Position numbers and translations under genes: made by a program
Part shown: positions 9,211-17,093 of the stretch, one piece after another
How positions within the stretch are numbered: position 1 is the first letter of the stretch
Layout: every line of letters starts with the position of its first letter
Notes under the pieces: model-generated
Databases searched by the model: none
What the model saw: the letters and a program-made list of their open reading frames with translations, nothing else
What the model was told of the DNA's origin: nothing
Source of the DNA: Candidatus Latescibacterota bacterium
GTDB taxonomy: Bacteria; Latescibacterota; Latescibacteria; Latescibacterales; Latescibacteraceae
Direction of reading: 5' to 3'
Length of the DNA: 32,537 nt
Assembly (NCBI GenBank): GCA_016927495.1
Contig: JAFGMP010000313.1
Span: forward strand, 1 to 32,537

Positions 9211-10302
9211 ATGAAAACGATTGTTTTTTCATGTATTCTGGCATGTCTGCTCACAGTTTGTATTACGGGAATTTCCGGCGCGGATCAAACGATTGCATAC
9301 CGTAATACAAAAACCATCGGTATGGGAAATACAAGAATAGCCGGTGGATTCGATTACAATGGATTTATCGATAATCCGGCGCTTCTTTCACGGGTCAAAT
9401 TCATTCGATTTTCAGTTCTGAGACTTCCTGTCACTATCAACAAAGACCTTTGGGATACCGCCAAATTCATCGACGACAATCAAGACAATTTTGAAAACTA
9501 TGACGATTTAAGCGAAGAAGAAAAAGTTAAATTCCTCGATGATCTGAAAGATTACGACGGGAAATGGACTCGTGCAAGAGTGTCACCGATGATCGATGTT
9601 GCTGCATCCTTAGGGGGATATGGCATCGGATTTGCATTGTTTCAGGCTACAAATGCCGCATTAAAAATTGACAGGGGTGTCTATGAACCCCGTGTATGGG
9701 GAGAAGGTAACGTTTACTATACCGGTGTACTCGGTATTGCCAAACCACTTTCCATATTAACCCCGGGGCTTACAATTGGTGCGAATCTTAAGTTTATCCA
9801 GCGACAAAATGCTCCTCTTTTCCATATTAAAGCAACCGATCTCGGAAACATAAACGATACCCTGGATCCCATAATCGAGGATGCAAAAAACAGCAAACAT
9901 AACACATTTGCTATCGATCTCGGAATGCTCTATGATATTCCCTTTATTGATTCCGAAGTTGGCGCAACCATACAATCCATTGGTGACGGCAAAGGTTCCT
10001 CGATCGATTTCGGATTTGCCAAGCGCTTTTATGATGATGATCTGATTTTACTTGTTGACTATATCGATTTTCTCGACAACAACAGGGAAAATATTTTTAG
10101 AAAAACTCACTTCGGTGTTCAATACAGATATGAGTATTTAGTCCTCAGGACGGGGATTAATTCAGGCTACCCATCTCTGGGAGCCGGCCTCAATTTCAGA
10201 GTATTCGATCTTGATTTTGCATGGTTTTCAGAGGAGCTTTCCAACGCCCCCGGTGTGGAAGACGATACGAGGTATGCGCTGCAATTCAAATTTGGATGGT
10301 GA
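9211..10302 (+). CDS. Outer-membrane beta-barrel protein, TraF/FadL-like fold
   Basis: A 363-residue protein with a cleavable signal peptide (MKTIVFSCILACLLTVC...SGA). After it comes TIGMGNTRIAGGFDYNGF and DNPALLSR, the N-terminal pattern of outer-membrane proteins of the TraF_2/FadL/PorV-like type (early glycine motif followed by an 'NPA' turn). The rest alternates polar and aromatic residues as in beta strands and ends YALQFKFGW; a terminal aromatic residue is the usual signal for BAM-assisted insertion. The start at 9211 is chosen for the GGAG site at 9199-9202 and the signal peptide. It is probably paired with the upstream lipoprotein. The exact substrate or role is not known; a porin, a secretion accessory or a surface scaffold are all possible. 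Confidence 0.72.
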   Translation: MKTIVFSCILACLLTVCITGISGADQTIAYRNTKTIGMGNTRIAGGFDYNGFIDNPALLSRVKFIRFSVLRLPVTINKDLWDTAKFIDDNQDNFENYDDLSEEEKVKFLDDLKDYDGKWTRARVSPMIDVAASLGGYGIGFALFQATNAALKIDRGVYEPRVWGEGNVYYTGVLGIAKPLSILTPGLTIGANLKFIQRQNAPLFHIKATDLGNINDTLDPIIEDAKNSKHNTFAIDLGMLYDIPFIDSEVGATIQSIGDGKGSSIDFGFAKRFYDDDLILLVDYIDFLDNNRENIFRKTHFGVQYRYEYLVLRTGINSGYPSLGAGLNFRVFDLDFAWFSEELSNAPGVEDDTRYALQFKFGW

Positions 10303-10337
10303 AATTTAAAACAACAGTAATAATTGATAACACTTCA

Positions 10338-10373
10338 CATTGCAGGGATAGCATATATTCTGTCCCTGCAATG
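10338..10373. terminator. Perfect hairpin in the convergent gap, likely shared terminator
   Basis: CATTGCAGGGA (10338-10348) and TCCCTGCAATG (10363-10373) form a perfect 11-base-pair stem with a 14-base loop, between the convergent beta-barrel gene and the PLP enzyme gene. T-tracts on either side are short, so it would be a weak or factor-assisted terminator serving both strands. Confidence 0.6.
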
Positions 10374-10422
10374 TTTATACTCACCAACAAATTTCCGGTA
10401 TAACTTATTATCCGTTAATTTG

Positions 10423-11598
10423 TCATATAGCTTTCATTGCGTTATCCAGATCTTCAATAATATCTTCGGTATCTTCAAGGCCAACTGAGAGCCTGAACAG
10501 GTTATCAAGAATCCCGAGTTGATACCGTTCTTCACGTGTACAGGTATAATAGGTAACCGTTGCCGGGTGAGTGATAAGTGTTTCACATCCTCCGAGCGAC
10601 GGTCCTATATAGCAGAGTTTGAGGTTATCAAGAAACCGGTTGGAAGCATCGATATCCCCATCGAGTTCGAATGAAACAACCGAACCATAGCCGTTCATCT
10701 CACGTTTTGCAACCTCATGATGAGGATGGCTTGCCAGCGCCGGATAATAACAGCGCCTTATTTTCGGATGATTTTCAAGCCATTGTGCAACTTCCTCACC
10801 CGCCTTGTTAAGCTTTTCCATACGGACACTGAATGTTTTTAAACCGCGAAGAAGTAAATATGCACAATGCGGATCGATAACTCCACCCATTATCTTCTGG
10901 AAATTTACAATATCCTGAATCAGTTCGGCACTGCCGAGAACTACACCAGCAAGTATATCATTGTGGCCGGCAAGATATTTGGTTGCACTGTGTATGACAA
11001 TATCCGCACCAAGTTCAAGAGGACGCTGGTTAAAAGGTGTCGCAAATGTAGAGTCGGAAACCACTATCATTTGGGGGTAACGGCTTTTTATTTCCCTGAG
11101 CCTTGAAAAATTCATGATATTCAGATAGGGATTTGTAGGTGATTCGCTGAAAAACAACCGGGTGTTCGGTTGAATCGCTTTTTCAATTGCATCATAATCG
11201 CTCATATTGACAACCGTACGATCTATGCCCCATTTCGGAAGCCAGTTTTTACAGAATGATAATGTTTTTCCGTAAGCATCATCGGTTATTATCATATGAT
11301 CACCGTTTTTAAGCACAGTCAACAATGTATTGATAATTGCGCTCATACCCGATGCAAAGAGAACCGCTTCCTCTGCCCCTTCGAGAATTGCAAGCTTTCT
11401 CTCTGCCGCTTTCTGAGTAGGATTGCCATAACGACCGTATTCATACCTGAAATGTTCTTTCTGCGTAAAACGCCGAATCTCTTCGGAATTTCTGAACACA
11501 AATGTTGATGACTGTATAATCGGTGTGGTAATCGAGTCATGGGGTTTAAATCTGTCTTCTCCCCCATGTATACAGTCAGTCTGTAAATTCTTTTTCAT
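10423..11598 (-). CDS. Cystathionine gamma-synthase/gamma-lyase family PLP enzyme
   Basis: Member of the Cys/Met metabolism PLP enzyme family, which makes or splits cystathionine, methionine or O-acyl-homoserine derivatives. The 391-residue protein has normal length. Motifs are YEYGRYGNPT at residues 52-61, ASGMSAI, DSTFATPFNQRPLELGAD, and the PLP lysine in HSATKYLAGHND (Lys207). The plant-like YEYGRYGNPT and the N-terminal HGGEDRF...ITTPIIQSSTF favour cystathionine gamma-synthase, but gamma-lyase or methionine gamma-lyase cannot be excluded by motifs. ATG has an AGGAG site. It starts 18 bases after the end of the upstream double-propeller gene, so it is likely co-transcribed with it, and it is convergent to metK-ahcY, which suggests a sulfur amino acid neighbourhood. 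Confidence 0.9.
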   Translation of the reverse strand: MKKNLQTDCIHGGEDRFKPHDSITTPIIQSSTFVFRNSEEIRRFTQKEHFRYEYGRYGNPTQKAAERKLAILEGAEEAVLFASGMSAIINTLLTVLKNGDHMIITDDAYGKTLSFCKNWLPKWGIDRTVVNMSDYDAIEKAIQPNTRLFFSESPTNPYLNIMNFSRLREIKSRYPQMIVVSDSTFATPFNQRPLELGADIVIHSATKYLAGHNDILAGVVLGSAELIQDIVNFQKIMGGVIDPHCAYLLLRGLKTFSVRMEKLNKAGEEVAQWLENHPKIRRCYYPALASHPHHEVAKREMNGYGSVVSFELDGDIDASNRFLDNLKLCYIGPSLGGCETLITHPATVTYYTCTREERYQLGILDNLFRLSVGLEDTEDIIEDLDNAMKAI

Positions 11599-11616
11599 AT
11601 AATACTCCTGAAATCA

Positions 11617-14208
11617 TTACTTAATCTCCGTGGCATTCTTTAAATAATATACCGAATAAAATGTCCCTTTGAAATGGCCTGGATAACCAAGATAATACGG
11701 TTGTTCCACTATATCTTCATAAAAAAAATCTTTACTGACCTTCCAGTGTTCACGCTGAGCAGGACTTATACCTGCATAGAGCATATGAATTGCCATATTC
11801 CCTTTTTTGTCAAAGCAGATTCCCTGATTGAGTCCTCCATGCAGCCATTCACCACCGAGAGCGCATGTTCCCATATATGTTTTTGTCTCTGTTTCGGGAT
11901 TCCACGCAAAAAGTGAAATGGGCAAATCACCGTGGTCGCCGTAATTGTCCGCCCAGTATATTCTCCCGTCAGGCCCGGAAGCAAAGGTATACGGCCATCC
12001 CGGTACTACTTCACCGTCAAGCCCCTGAGTACAAATCGGCCGAACATGCAGCTTACCGTCCGATCCAACGTTTAAATCCATTTCAAAAATTTTACCATCG
12101 GCAGAACCATATAACTTGTTCGAACCAACCGGTCCGCAGGTTATTGCATAAGAATGACTGTATTTGAAACCGTCCTCAGGAACGATCTCAATATCGGTAA
12201 GCCTGAAAGTATTGGGATCCCACACCGTCATGAAATTTTTACCGTCCGGAGTAGTCTCACCTTTATGGTATACTTTCCCCGTTTCAAAATCGATATCGAT
12301 ATACCGTGACGGATGATTGCTTGCTACAGCTCCGGCATTGAATATTCTTCCGGTTTTCAGGTCATGGACGAGAAAATAAACGCCCGGAACCGTGACACCG
12401 TATATATATCCCCTGTCGATATCGACACTGAAACTGGTTATACCTTCCTGCGGCAGTCCTGGACCGAGATCGGTAGATGTATCGGTAGCCGGATCATAGC
12501 TGAAGAAATGGCAGGTCATCTGTCCGCCGCGTTCCCCTTCAGGAGACTCGCCCACATCAGACCTGATCCCATAATGAAACTCATACCCCTGTTTCATGGC
12601 ACCGTATATCTTACCGTCGCTTCCCAGACGGAGTTTCGTGTGTATCTTACCGGGAACCCCCTGGCCGCGGCCATACTGGTGTGTCAGTTCGTCCGAACGA
12701 AAAAGAAGCCGCCACTGTGCAGTCGACGGTTCAAGCTGCATAAGCGGTGAAAATTTACCATAATATGCACCGCCTACATAGACTCTGCCCTCATTATCGA
12801 ATTGAATCGCCGTATAACCTGATCCTCCATGCATGCTTGAAGGCATTGGATATACATCGACCTCAAGTTTCTTGTGCCCCACAAACAAATCACGGGTTTC
12901 GAGATTATTTAGCGGCCCTTGAGATTCAATTTCAGGAATAACGCCGCTCTTTTCCCAGGGAACCGTCTCACCCGGTGTCAGCATCCAAATATTGGCGACA
13001 CGCTGTGTTTCCCCCATAATCAGAGTACCGCTGTCGGTACAAACGATATCACCCATAGCTCTACGGTTATTAAAAACCTGCACTGCCGGATAATCCACTT
13101 CGAATATACCTTTATTCGTATCGAGGCACCAGAAACGGCTTATTCCGTCAAGATCACCGCCGTTGATACCATACAATTTGCCATCCAGAACCGAAAACGT
13201 CATGCCCAATACTTCGATAGCACGGATCGGTTTTCCGAAATTCTCTATTTCATCTGTTTTAGGGTCGAATCGCAGAATATAACCATCCGATGTCCCCATA
13301 TAGAGTTTATTTTTGTATTCGATGATTTCATCGATACGGTTCCAGTGTTGACGGCCCGGTACGGACGGAATATATGCCACCACAGAGAATCGATCCTGCG
13401 GATTTGTTATTGTCGGATCATATTTCAGTATCTGCCCTCTCCAGCCTGATGTGTACATGACGCCATCCGGCATCACATGCATGACTTTGGCAATGATCTT
13501 TCCGTTAAATTCAACTTCACCAATGGCATGATCAGTAAGATCCTTGATGACCTCTACATGGGAAACCATGTGATTTGAAACATGGGAATATGTAGTGCCG
13601 AATGTTATCGTTTCTGTTTTGTTATTCGGTATATTATAGATAAAAAATCTGCCTAAAGGATATGTCAGGCCATAAATTAAGCCCCGTTTGCTGTCAATCG
13701 CCATGGTGTAGATACCCTGGCCTTCCACCGGTATACCCAAATCCTCAACTTGAGGATTGTTGCCTTTTATTCCAGTTATTTTGTAAAGGTGGCCGGTATT
13801 CCATGAGTCATCGATTTGGTAAAGATGCGCATCGAGTTCTTCATAGGTTCCGCCACGACGACGGCCTTCAAGCCACATCTGGCGCCGGTCAAGCATGGTT
13901 CCGACATAGATTGTATCGCCGTCAAGCACCATACCTTTCATAACGGTATTCGGTCCGTCAATCGCTGCCAGATCGGTTAATTCCTGTGTTTCCGGATTCA
14001 GGCGAAATATATGGCATCGGTCACCGGAAGTCGCTCCATATACACTGTTTCCGGATGAAATCATCACATTTGTGGAACGCTCATCCGCAGGTATTCCACT
14101 GTCTCTCATATTTATGATATCCAGCTTGTTGTATGTCAGGATTTTTGCCTGAACATTAATCGCACAAAACAAAACCAACAGTAATGTCAAACCGATTTTT
14201 TCCTTCAT
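11617..14208 (-). CDS. Secreted double beta-propeller-like protein, paralog 1
   Basis: Family not recognised. The 863-residue protein has a signal peptide (MKEKIGLTLLLVLFCAINVQA) and no later membrane segment, and is rich in repeating strands of the kind GSDGKIYGA, DNEGRVYVGG, GPDGRIYWAD, typical of beta-propeller blades. The two halves match each other: SGDRCHIFRLNP with Cys65-His66 mirrors GQMTCHFFSYDP with Cys566-His567, and a block with SKRGLIYGLTYPLGRFFIYN mirrors one with DIDRGYIYGVTVPGVYFLVH, so an internal duplication giving two propellers is likely. The gene next upstream is a paralog along its full length (about 60% identical by eye). No C-terminal sorting domain is seen, so the product may stay in the periplasm or be released. 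The start has GGGAAGG in front. A role in binding or processing a carbohydrate or peptide is guesswork. Confidence 0.8.
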   Translation of the reverse strand: MKEKIGLTLLLVLFCAINVQAKILTYNKLDIINMRDSGIPADERSTNVMISSGNSVYGATSGDRCHIFRLNPETQELTDLAAIDGPNTVMKGMVLDGDTIYVGTMLDRRQMWLEGRRRGGTYEELDAHLYQIDDSWNTGHLYKITGIKGNNPQVEDLGIPVEGQGIYTMAIDSKRGLIYGLTYPLGRFFIYNIPNNKTETITFGTTYSHVSNHMVSHVEVIKDLTDHAIGEVEFNGKIIAKVMHVMPDGVMYTSGWRGQILKYDPTITNPQDRFSVVAYIPSVPGRQHWNRIDEIIEYKNKLYMGTSDGYILRFDPKTDEIENFGKPIRAIEVLGMTFSVLDGKLYGINGGDLDGISRFWCLDTNKGIFEVDYPAVQVFNNRRAMGDIVCTDSGTLIMGETQRVANIWMLTPGETVPWEKSGVIPEIESQGPLNNLETRDLFVGHKKLEVDVYPMPSSMHGGSGYTAIQFDNEGRVYVGGAYYGKFSPLMQLEPSTAQWRLLFRSDELTHQYGRGQGVPGKIHTKLRLGSDGKIYGAMKQGYEFHYGIRSDVGESPEGERGGQMTCHFFSYDPATDTSTDLGPGLPQEGITSFSVDIDRGYIYGVTVPGVYFLVHDLKTGRIFNAGAVASNHPSRYIDIDFETGKVYHKGETTPDGKNFMTVWDPNTFRLTDIEIVPEDGFKYSHSYAITCGPVGSNKLYGSADGKIFEMDLNVGSDGKLHVRPICTQGLDGEVVPGWPYTFASGPDGRIYWADNYGDHGDLPISLFAWNPETETKTYMGTCALGGEWLHGGLNQGICFDKKGNMAIHMLYAGISPAQREHWKVSKDFFYEDIVEQPYYLGYPGHFKGTFYSVYYLKNATEIK

Positions 14209-14225
14209 CCTTCATCCTTCCCTTG

Positions 14226-14254
14226 TTTATAATTGTATTGCATAGTACGGACAA
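14226..14254 (-). promoter_or_regulatory. Candidate promoter for double-propeller paralog 1
   Basis: On the minus strand TTGTCC (14254-14249) and TATAAA (14231-14226) are 17 bases apart in the 120-base gap between the two paralogs. The predicted leader would be only about a dozen bases, just covering the GGGAAGG ribosome site. If real, paralog 1 and the PLP enzyme can be expressed without paralog 2. Confidence 0.35.
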
Positions 14255-14328
14255 ATAATTTTTCTATTTTAACATGTTATCAGTTTTAAACAGCATATTT
14301 ATTCTATAGTAGCATAATATACAATATA

Positions 14329-16908
14329 CTATTTGATCGATATGGCATCCTTGATATACACAATGGAATAAAATGTATCTTTTTTCTGTCCGGGATACCC
14401 CAGAAACTGAGGTTTGTCTTCAATATCTCTGTATTCTGTTCCCGGCTGCCAGTGAGCAAGTTCTTTTTGTTTTTCGTTAAGTTCCAGATAAAGACAGTGA
14501 AGGGCGAGATTACCTTGATGGTCGAGTGAAATACCCTGCAAAACCGCATTGGTCAGCCATTCGCCCCCAAGTGTGAGAGAACCGAGATATGTTCGGGTTT
14601 CTGTCTTTGGATCCCATGACATCACTGTCATAGGCCCTTCGTCACCGTAGGAGACACCCCAGTAGAGCCGTCCGTCAGGACCAAGTTCGATACAATTCAT
14701 ATACCCTTTGTCATCCTTACCTCCCGGTCCGGTATCGCAAATCCTCTTCACGTGAAGTTTTCCGTCTCTTGTGGTATTCAGATCCATTTCAAATGCATCG
14801 GGCGACCAGTTGGCGCCATACATTTTATTCGATCCCACAGGCCCGCACGTAATCGTGTATGAGTGCCTGTACTCAAAGCTGCCGTCAGAAACAACCTCAT
14901 AATCCCTGAGCCTGAATTCATCAGGATCCCATACACTCATAAAGTACCTGCCATCGGGAGTAGCTTCACTTTGATGATATACTTTGCCCGTATCATAGTC
15001 GATCGCCATATACCGTGCAGGATTGCGCCATGCTATAGTTCCTGCATTCCAGACATGCCTGGTTTTGATATCATACACCAGAAAATCAACAGCCGGAACC
15101 GTCGTTCCGTAGATGTACCCCCTGTCGATGTCAACACAAAATCCAACAATCCCACTCTGGGATTTTCCGGGGCCGAGATCGACAGCAATATCGGTTTTCG
15201 GATCATAACTGAATATGTGGCATGTATACTGTCCGCCGAACATCCCCTCCGGGGACTCGCCGACATCAGGGCGAACATCATATCCCCATTCCCACCCCTG
15301 TTTCATGGCGCCGTAAATTTTTCCGTCGCTGCCAAGTCTCAGTTTAGTATGGATTTTCCCGGGAATGCCCTGCCCTCTTCCGAACTGGCCGGTCAGTTCG
15401 TCGGTTCTGAAGATACTTTTCCATATCCCTGTCCCCGGGTTTAGCTGTACCAACCTTCCACACTTGCCGTAATATGCGGTGCCGACATAAATTCGCCCTG
15501 CATCGTCGAACTGTATGGCCGTGTAACCCGATCCTCCCTGCATTTCAGAAGGTATGGGATATACGTCGGCTTCGAGCTTCTTTGAGTGACCAGAAAACTT
15601 GTCGGATACTTCTCTCTGCCTGTTCGGAAAGTTGACTGGCTCCAAAATCTCGGTTTTTTCCCACTCTTTTGTTTCTCCCGGAGTCAGTACCCATAGATCA
15701 GCCACACGGTGGGATTCTGAAATGACTATGGTACCGTTTTCCATACAGACGATATCCCCCATCGGTCTGTTTCTGAATGTTTTAACTGAGGAATAATCCA
15801 CCTCAAAACCTTTAAATCCACTATTAAAACACCAGAACCGGCCGACACCGTCGCCATCCCCCCCGTTTATTCCGTAGAGACTTTCATCGATGGGAGAAAA
15901 AACCATGCCCGTTACACCGATGGCCCGAACAGGTTTTCCGAAATTTATTATTTCATTGGTATCTGTATCAAACTGAAAAATATAACCATCCGAAGATGCA
16001 ATTATCAGATTTCCGTCTTTTTCCACTATTTCATCGACACGGTTCCAGTATTGACGGCCCGGTGTGGATGGTATATAGCCAACCGCCGAAAATCTTTCCT
16101 GCGGTTGAGTAATATCAGGATTATATTTTAAAATTTGACCGTTCCAGCCGGATGTATACAAGGTTCCATCGGGCATTACATGCATGGTTTTGGCAATAAT
16201 CTTATTATTGAATTCTCCCTCGCCGATAGTAAAATCAGTAATATCTTTTTCGACTTCGGCGTAAGCAACCATGTGATTGGATACTTCGGTATATGTTGTC
16301 CCGAAAGTGATAACATCCGATTTTTTAGTCTTAATATTATATATGAAAAAACGTCCCATGGGATAGGTAAGTCCATAAATTAATCCACGCCTGTTATCTA
16401 TCGTCATCGTATATATACCCTGTCCTTCAACCAACGTACCGAGATCTTCGATAACCGGATTGTCACCTTTAACACCGGTAATTTTATATAAATGCCCTGT
16501 ATTCAAGGATTCATCGATCTGATACAGGTTTGCATCTTCCGGTTCGTATGTTCCGCCTCGCTTATGACCCTCGATCCAGAGCTGGCGTTTATCCAACATT
16601 GTACCGGCATATATGGTATCGGTATCCAGCGCCATGCCTTTGAATATGGTATTGGGACCGTCAACAGAAGCCAATATGGTTACTTTTTTTTTCCGTGGAT
16701 CAAAACGAAAAATATGACACCTGTCACCTGAAGTTGCACCGAAGATCATGTTTCCTGATGAAATAAGAATGTTGGTGGCACGTTCATCTGCAGGGATACC
16801 CAAATCATTGAGATTTATCTGTTCGAGTTTGTTATATGTTAGTGTTTTTGCAGATATTATCGAAGTTAACAGAAAGAAAAAACATACTAAATATACTGCT
16901 TTTCTCAT
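14329..16908 (-). CDS. Secreted double beta-propeller-like protein, paralog 2
   Basis: Full-length paralog of the neighbouring gene, 859 residues with the chosen start; family not recognised. It shares GIPADERATN, ATSGDRCHIFRFDP, GQGIYTMTIDNRRGLIYGL, MHVMPDGTLYTSGWNGQ, GSDGKIYGAMKQG, GQYTCHIFSYDP and TITCGPVGSNKMYG, and the same ending pattern (LGYPG...TFYS). Like paralog 1 it has two matching halves with paired Cys-His motifs. The ATG at 16908 (MRKAVYL) is preferred because GGGAG lies five bases upstream and a clean signal peptide follows; an ATG at 16926 would add six residues. Differences between the paralogs are spread throughout with few gaps, as expected for an old tandem duplication whose copies both stayed under selection. 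It lies downstream of the NSS transporter and its small subunit. Confidence 0.8.
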   Translation of the reverse strand: MRKAVYLVCFFFLLTSIISAKTLTYNKLEQINLNDLGIPADERATNILISSGNMIFGATSGDRCHIFRFDPRKKKVTILASVDGPNTIFKGMALDTDTIYAGTMLDKRQLWIEGHKRGGTYEPEDANLYQIDESLNTGHLYKITGVKGDNPVIEDLGTLVEGQGIYTMTIDNRRGLIYGLTYPMGRFFIYNIKTKKSDVITFGTTYTEVSNHMVAYAEVEKDITDFTIGEGEFNNKIIAKTMHVMPDGTLYTSGWNGQILKYNPDITQPQERFSAVGYIPSTPGRQYWNRVDEIVEKDGNLIIASSDGYIFQFDTDTNEIINFGKPVRAIGVTGMVFSPIDESLYGINGGDGDGVGRFWCFNSGFKGFEVDYSSVKTFRNRPMGDIVCMENGTIVISESHRVADLWVLTPGETKEWEKTEILEPVNFPNRQREVSDKFSGHSKKLEADVYPIPSEMQGGSGYTAIQFDDAGRIYVGTAYYGKCGRLVQLNPGTGIWKSIFRTDELTGQFGRGQGIPGKIHTKLRLGSDGKIYGAMKQGWEWGYDVRPDVGESPEGMFGGQYTCHIFSYDPKTDIAVDLGPGKSQSGIVGFCVDIDRGYIYGTTVPAVDFLVYDIKTRHVWNAGTIAWRNPARYMAIDYDTGKVYHQSEATPDGRYFMSVWDPDEFRLRDYEVVSDGSFEYRHSYTITCGPVGSNKMYGANWSPDAFEMDLNTTRDGKLHVKRICDTGPGGKDDKGYMNCIELGPDGRLYWGVSYGDEGPMTVMSWDPKTETRTYLGSLTLGGEWLTNAVLQGISLDHQGNLALHCLYLELNEKQKELAHWQPGTEYRDIEDKPQFLGYPGQKKDTFYSIVYIKDAISIK

Positions 16909-17000
16909 ATTTACTCCCAGTTTCATACAACCATATCCCCAACACTGATCGATTATTTTCGTATTTCAAAATGCTATATTTTCAGTTAAACTCATAAATG

Positions 17001-17093
17001 TCAGCTTTTTGTCATTTTTGAAAAACAAAACAGTGATAGTCCGATTATTGCCCCCCACGAAAGTATCAGAAGTATCCATCCACCTAATGTCAT
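17001..17093 (-). CDS. Small single-helix subunit of the NSS transporter (MetS-like)
   Basis: A 30-residue gene overlapping the transporter stop by four bases (ATGA), with GAGGAG eight bases upstream of its ATG inside the transporter's last codons. The product begins MTLGGWILLILSWGAIIG and ends in a short polar tail with lysines: one membrane helix with a conserved-looking WxxxxxSWG pattern. Tiny single-helix partners of this type directly follow many bacterial neurotransmitter:sodium symporter genes (the methionine/alanine importer small subunit MetS is the named example). Position, overlap, ribosome site, length and the W-SWG-IxxGL pattern all agree. Calling it MetS by name would imply methionine as substrate, which is not shown. 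Confidence 0.82.
   Translation of the reverse strand: MTLGGWILLILSWGAIIGLSLFCFSKMTKS

Noticed and set aside
12919..13449. Open + strand frame of 176 codons opposite double-propeller paralog 1
   Set aside because: It lies wholly antisense to a strongly supported gene, has no ribosome site, and its product has no recognisable features. Similar shadow frames lie at 14863-15444, 22023-22517 and 24795-25331.
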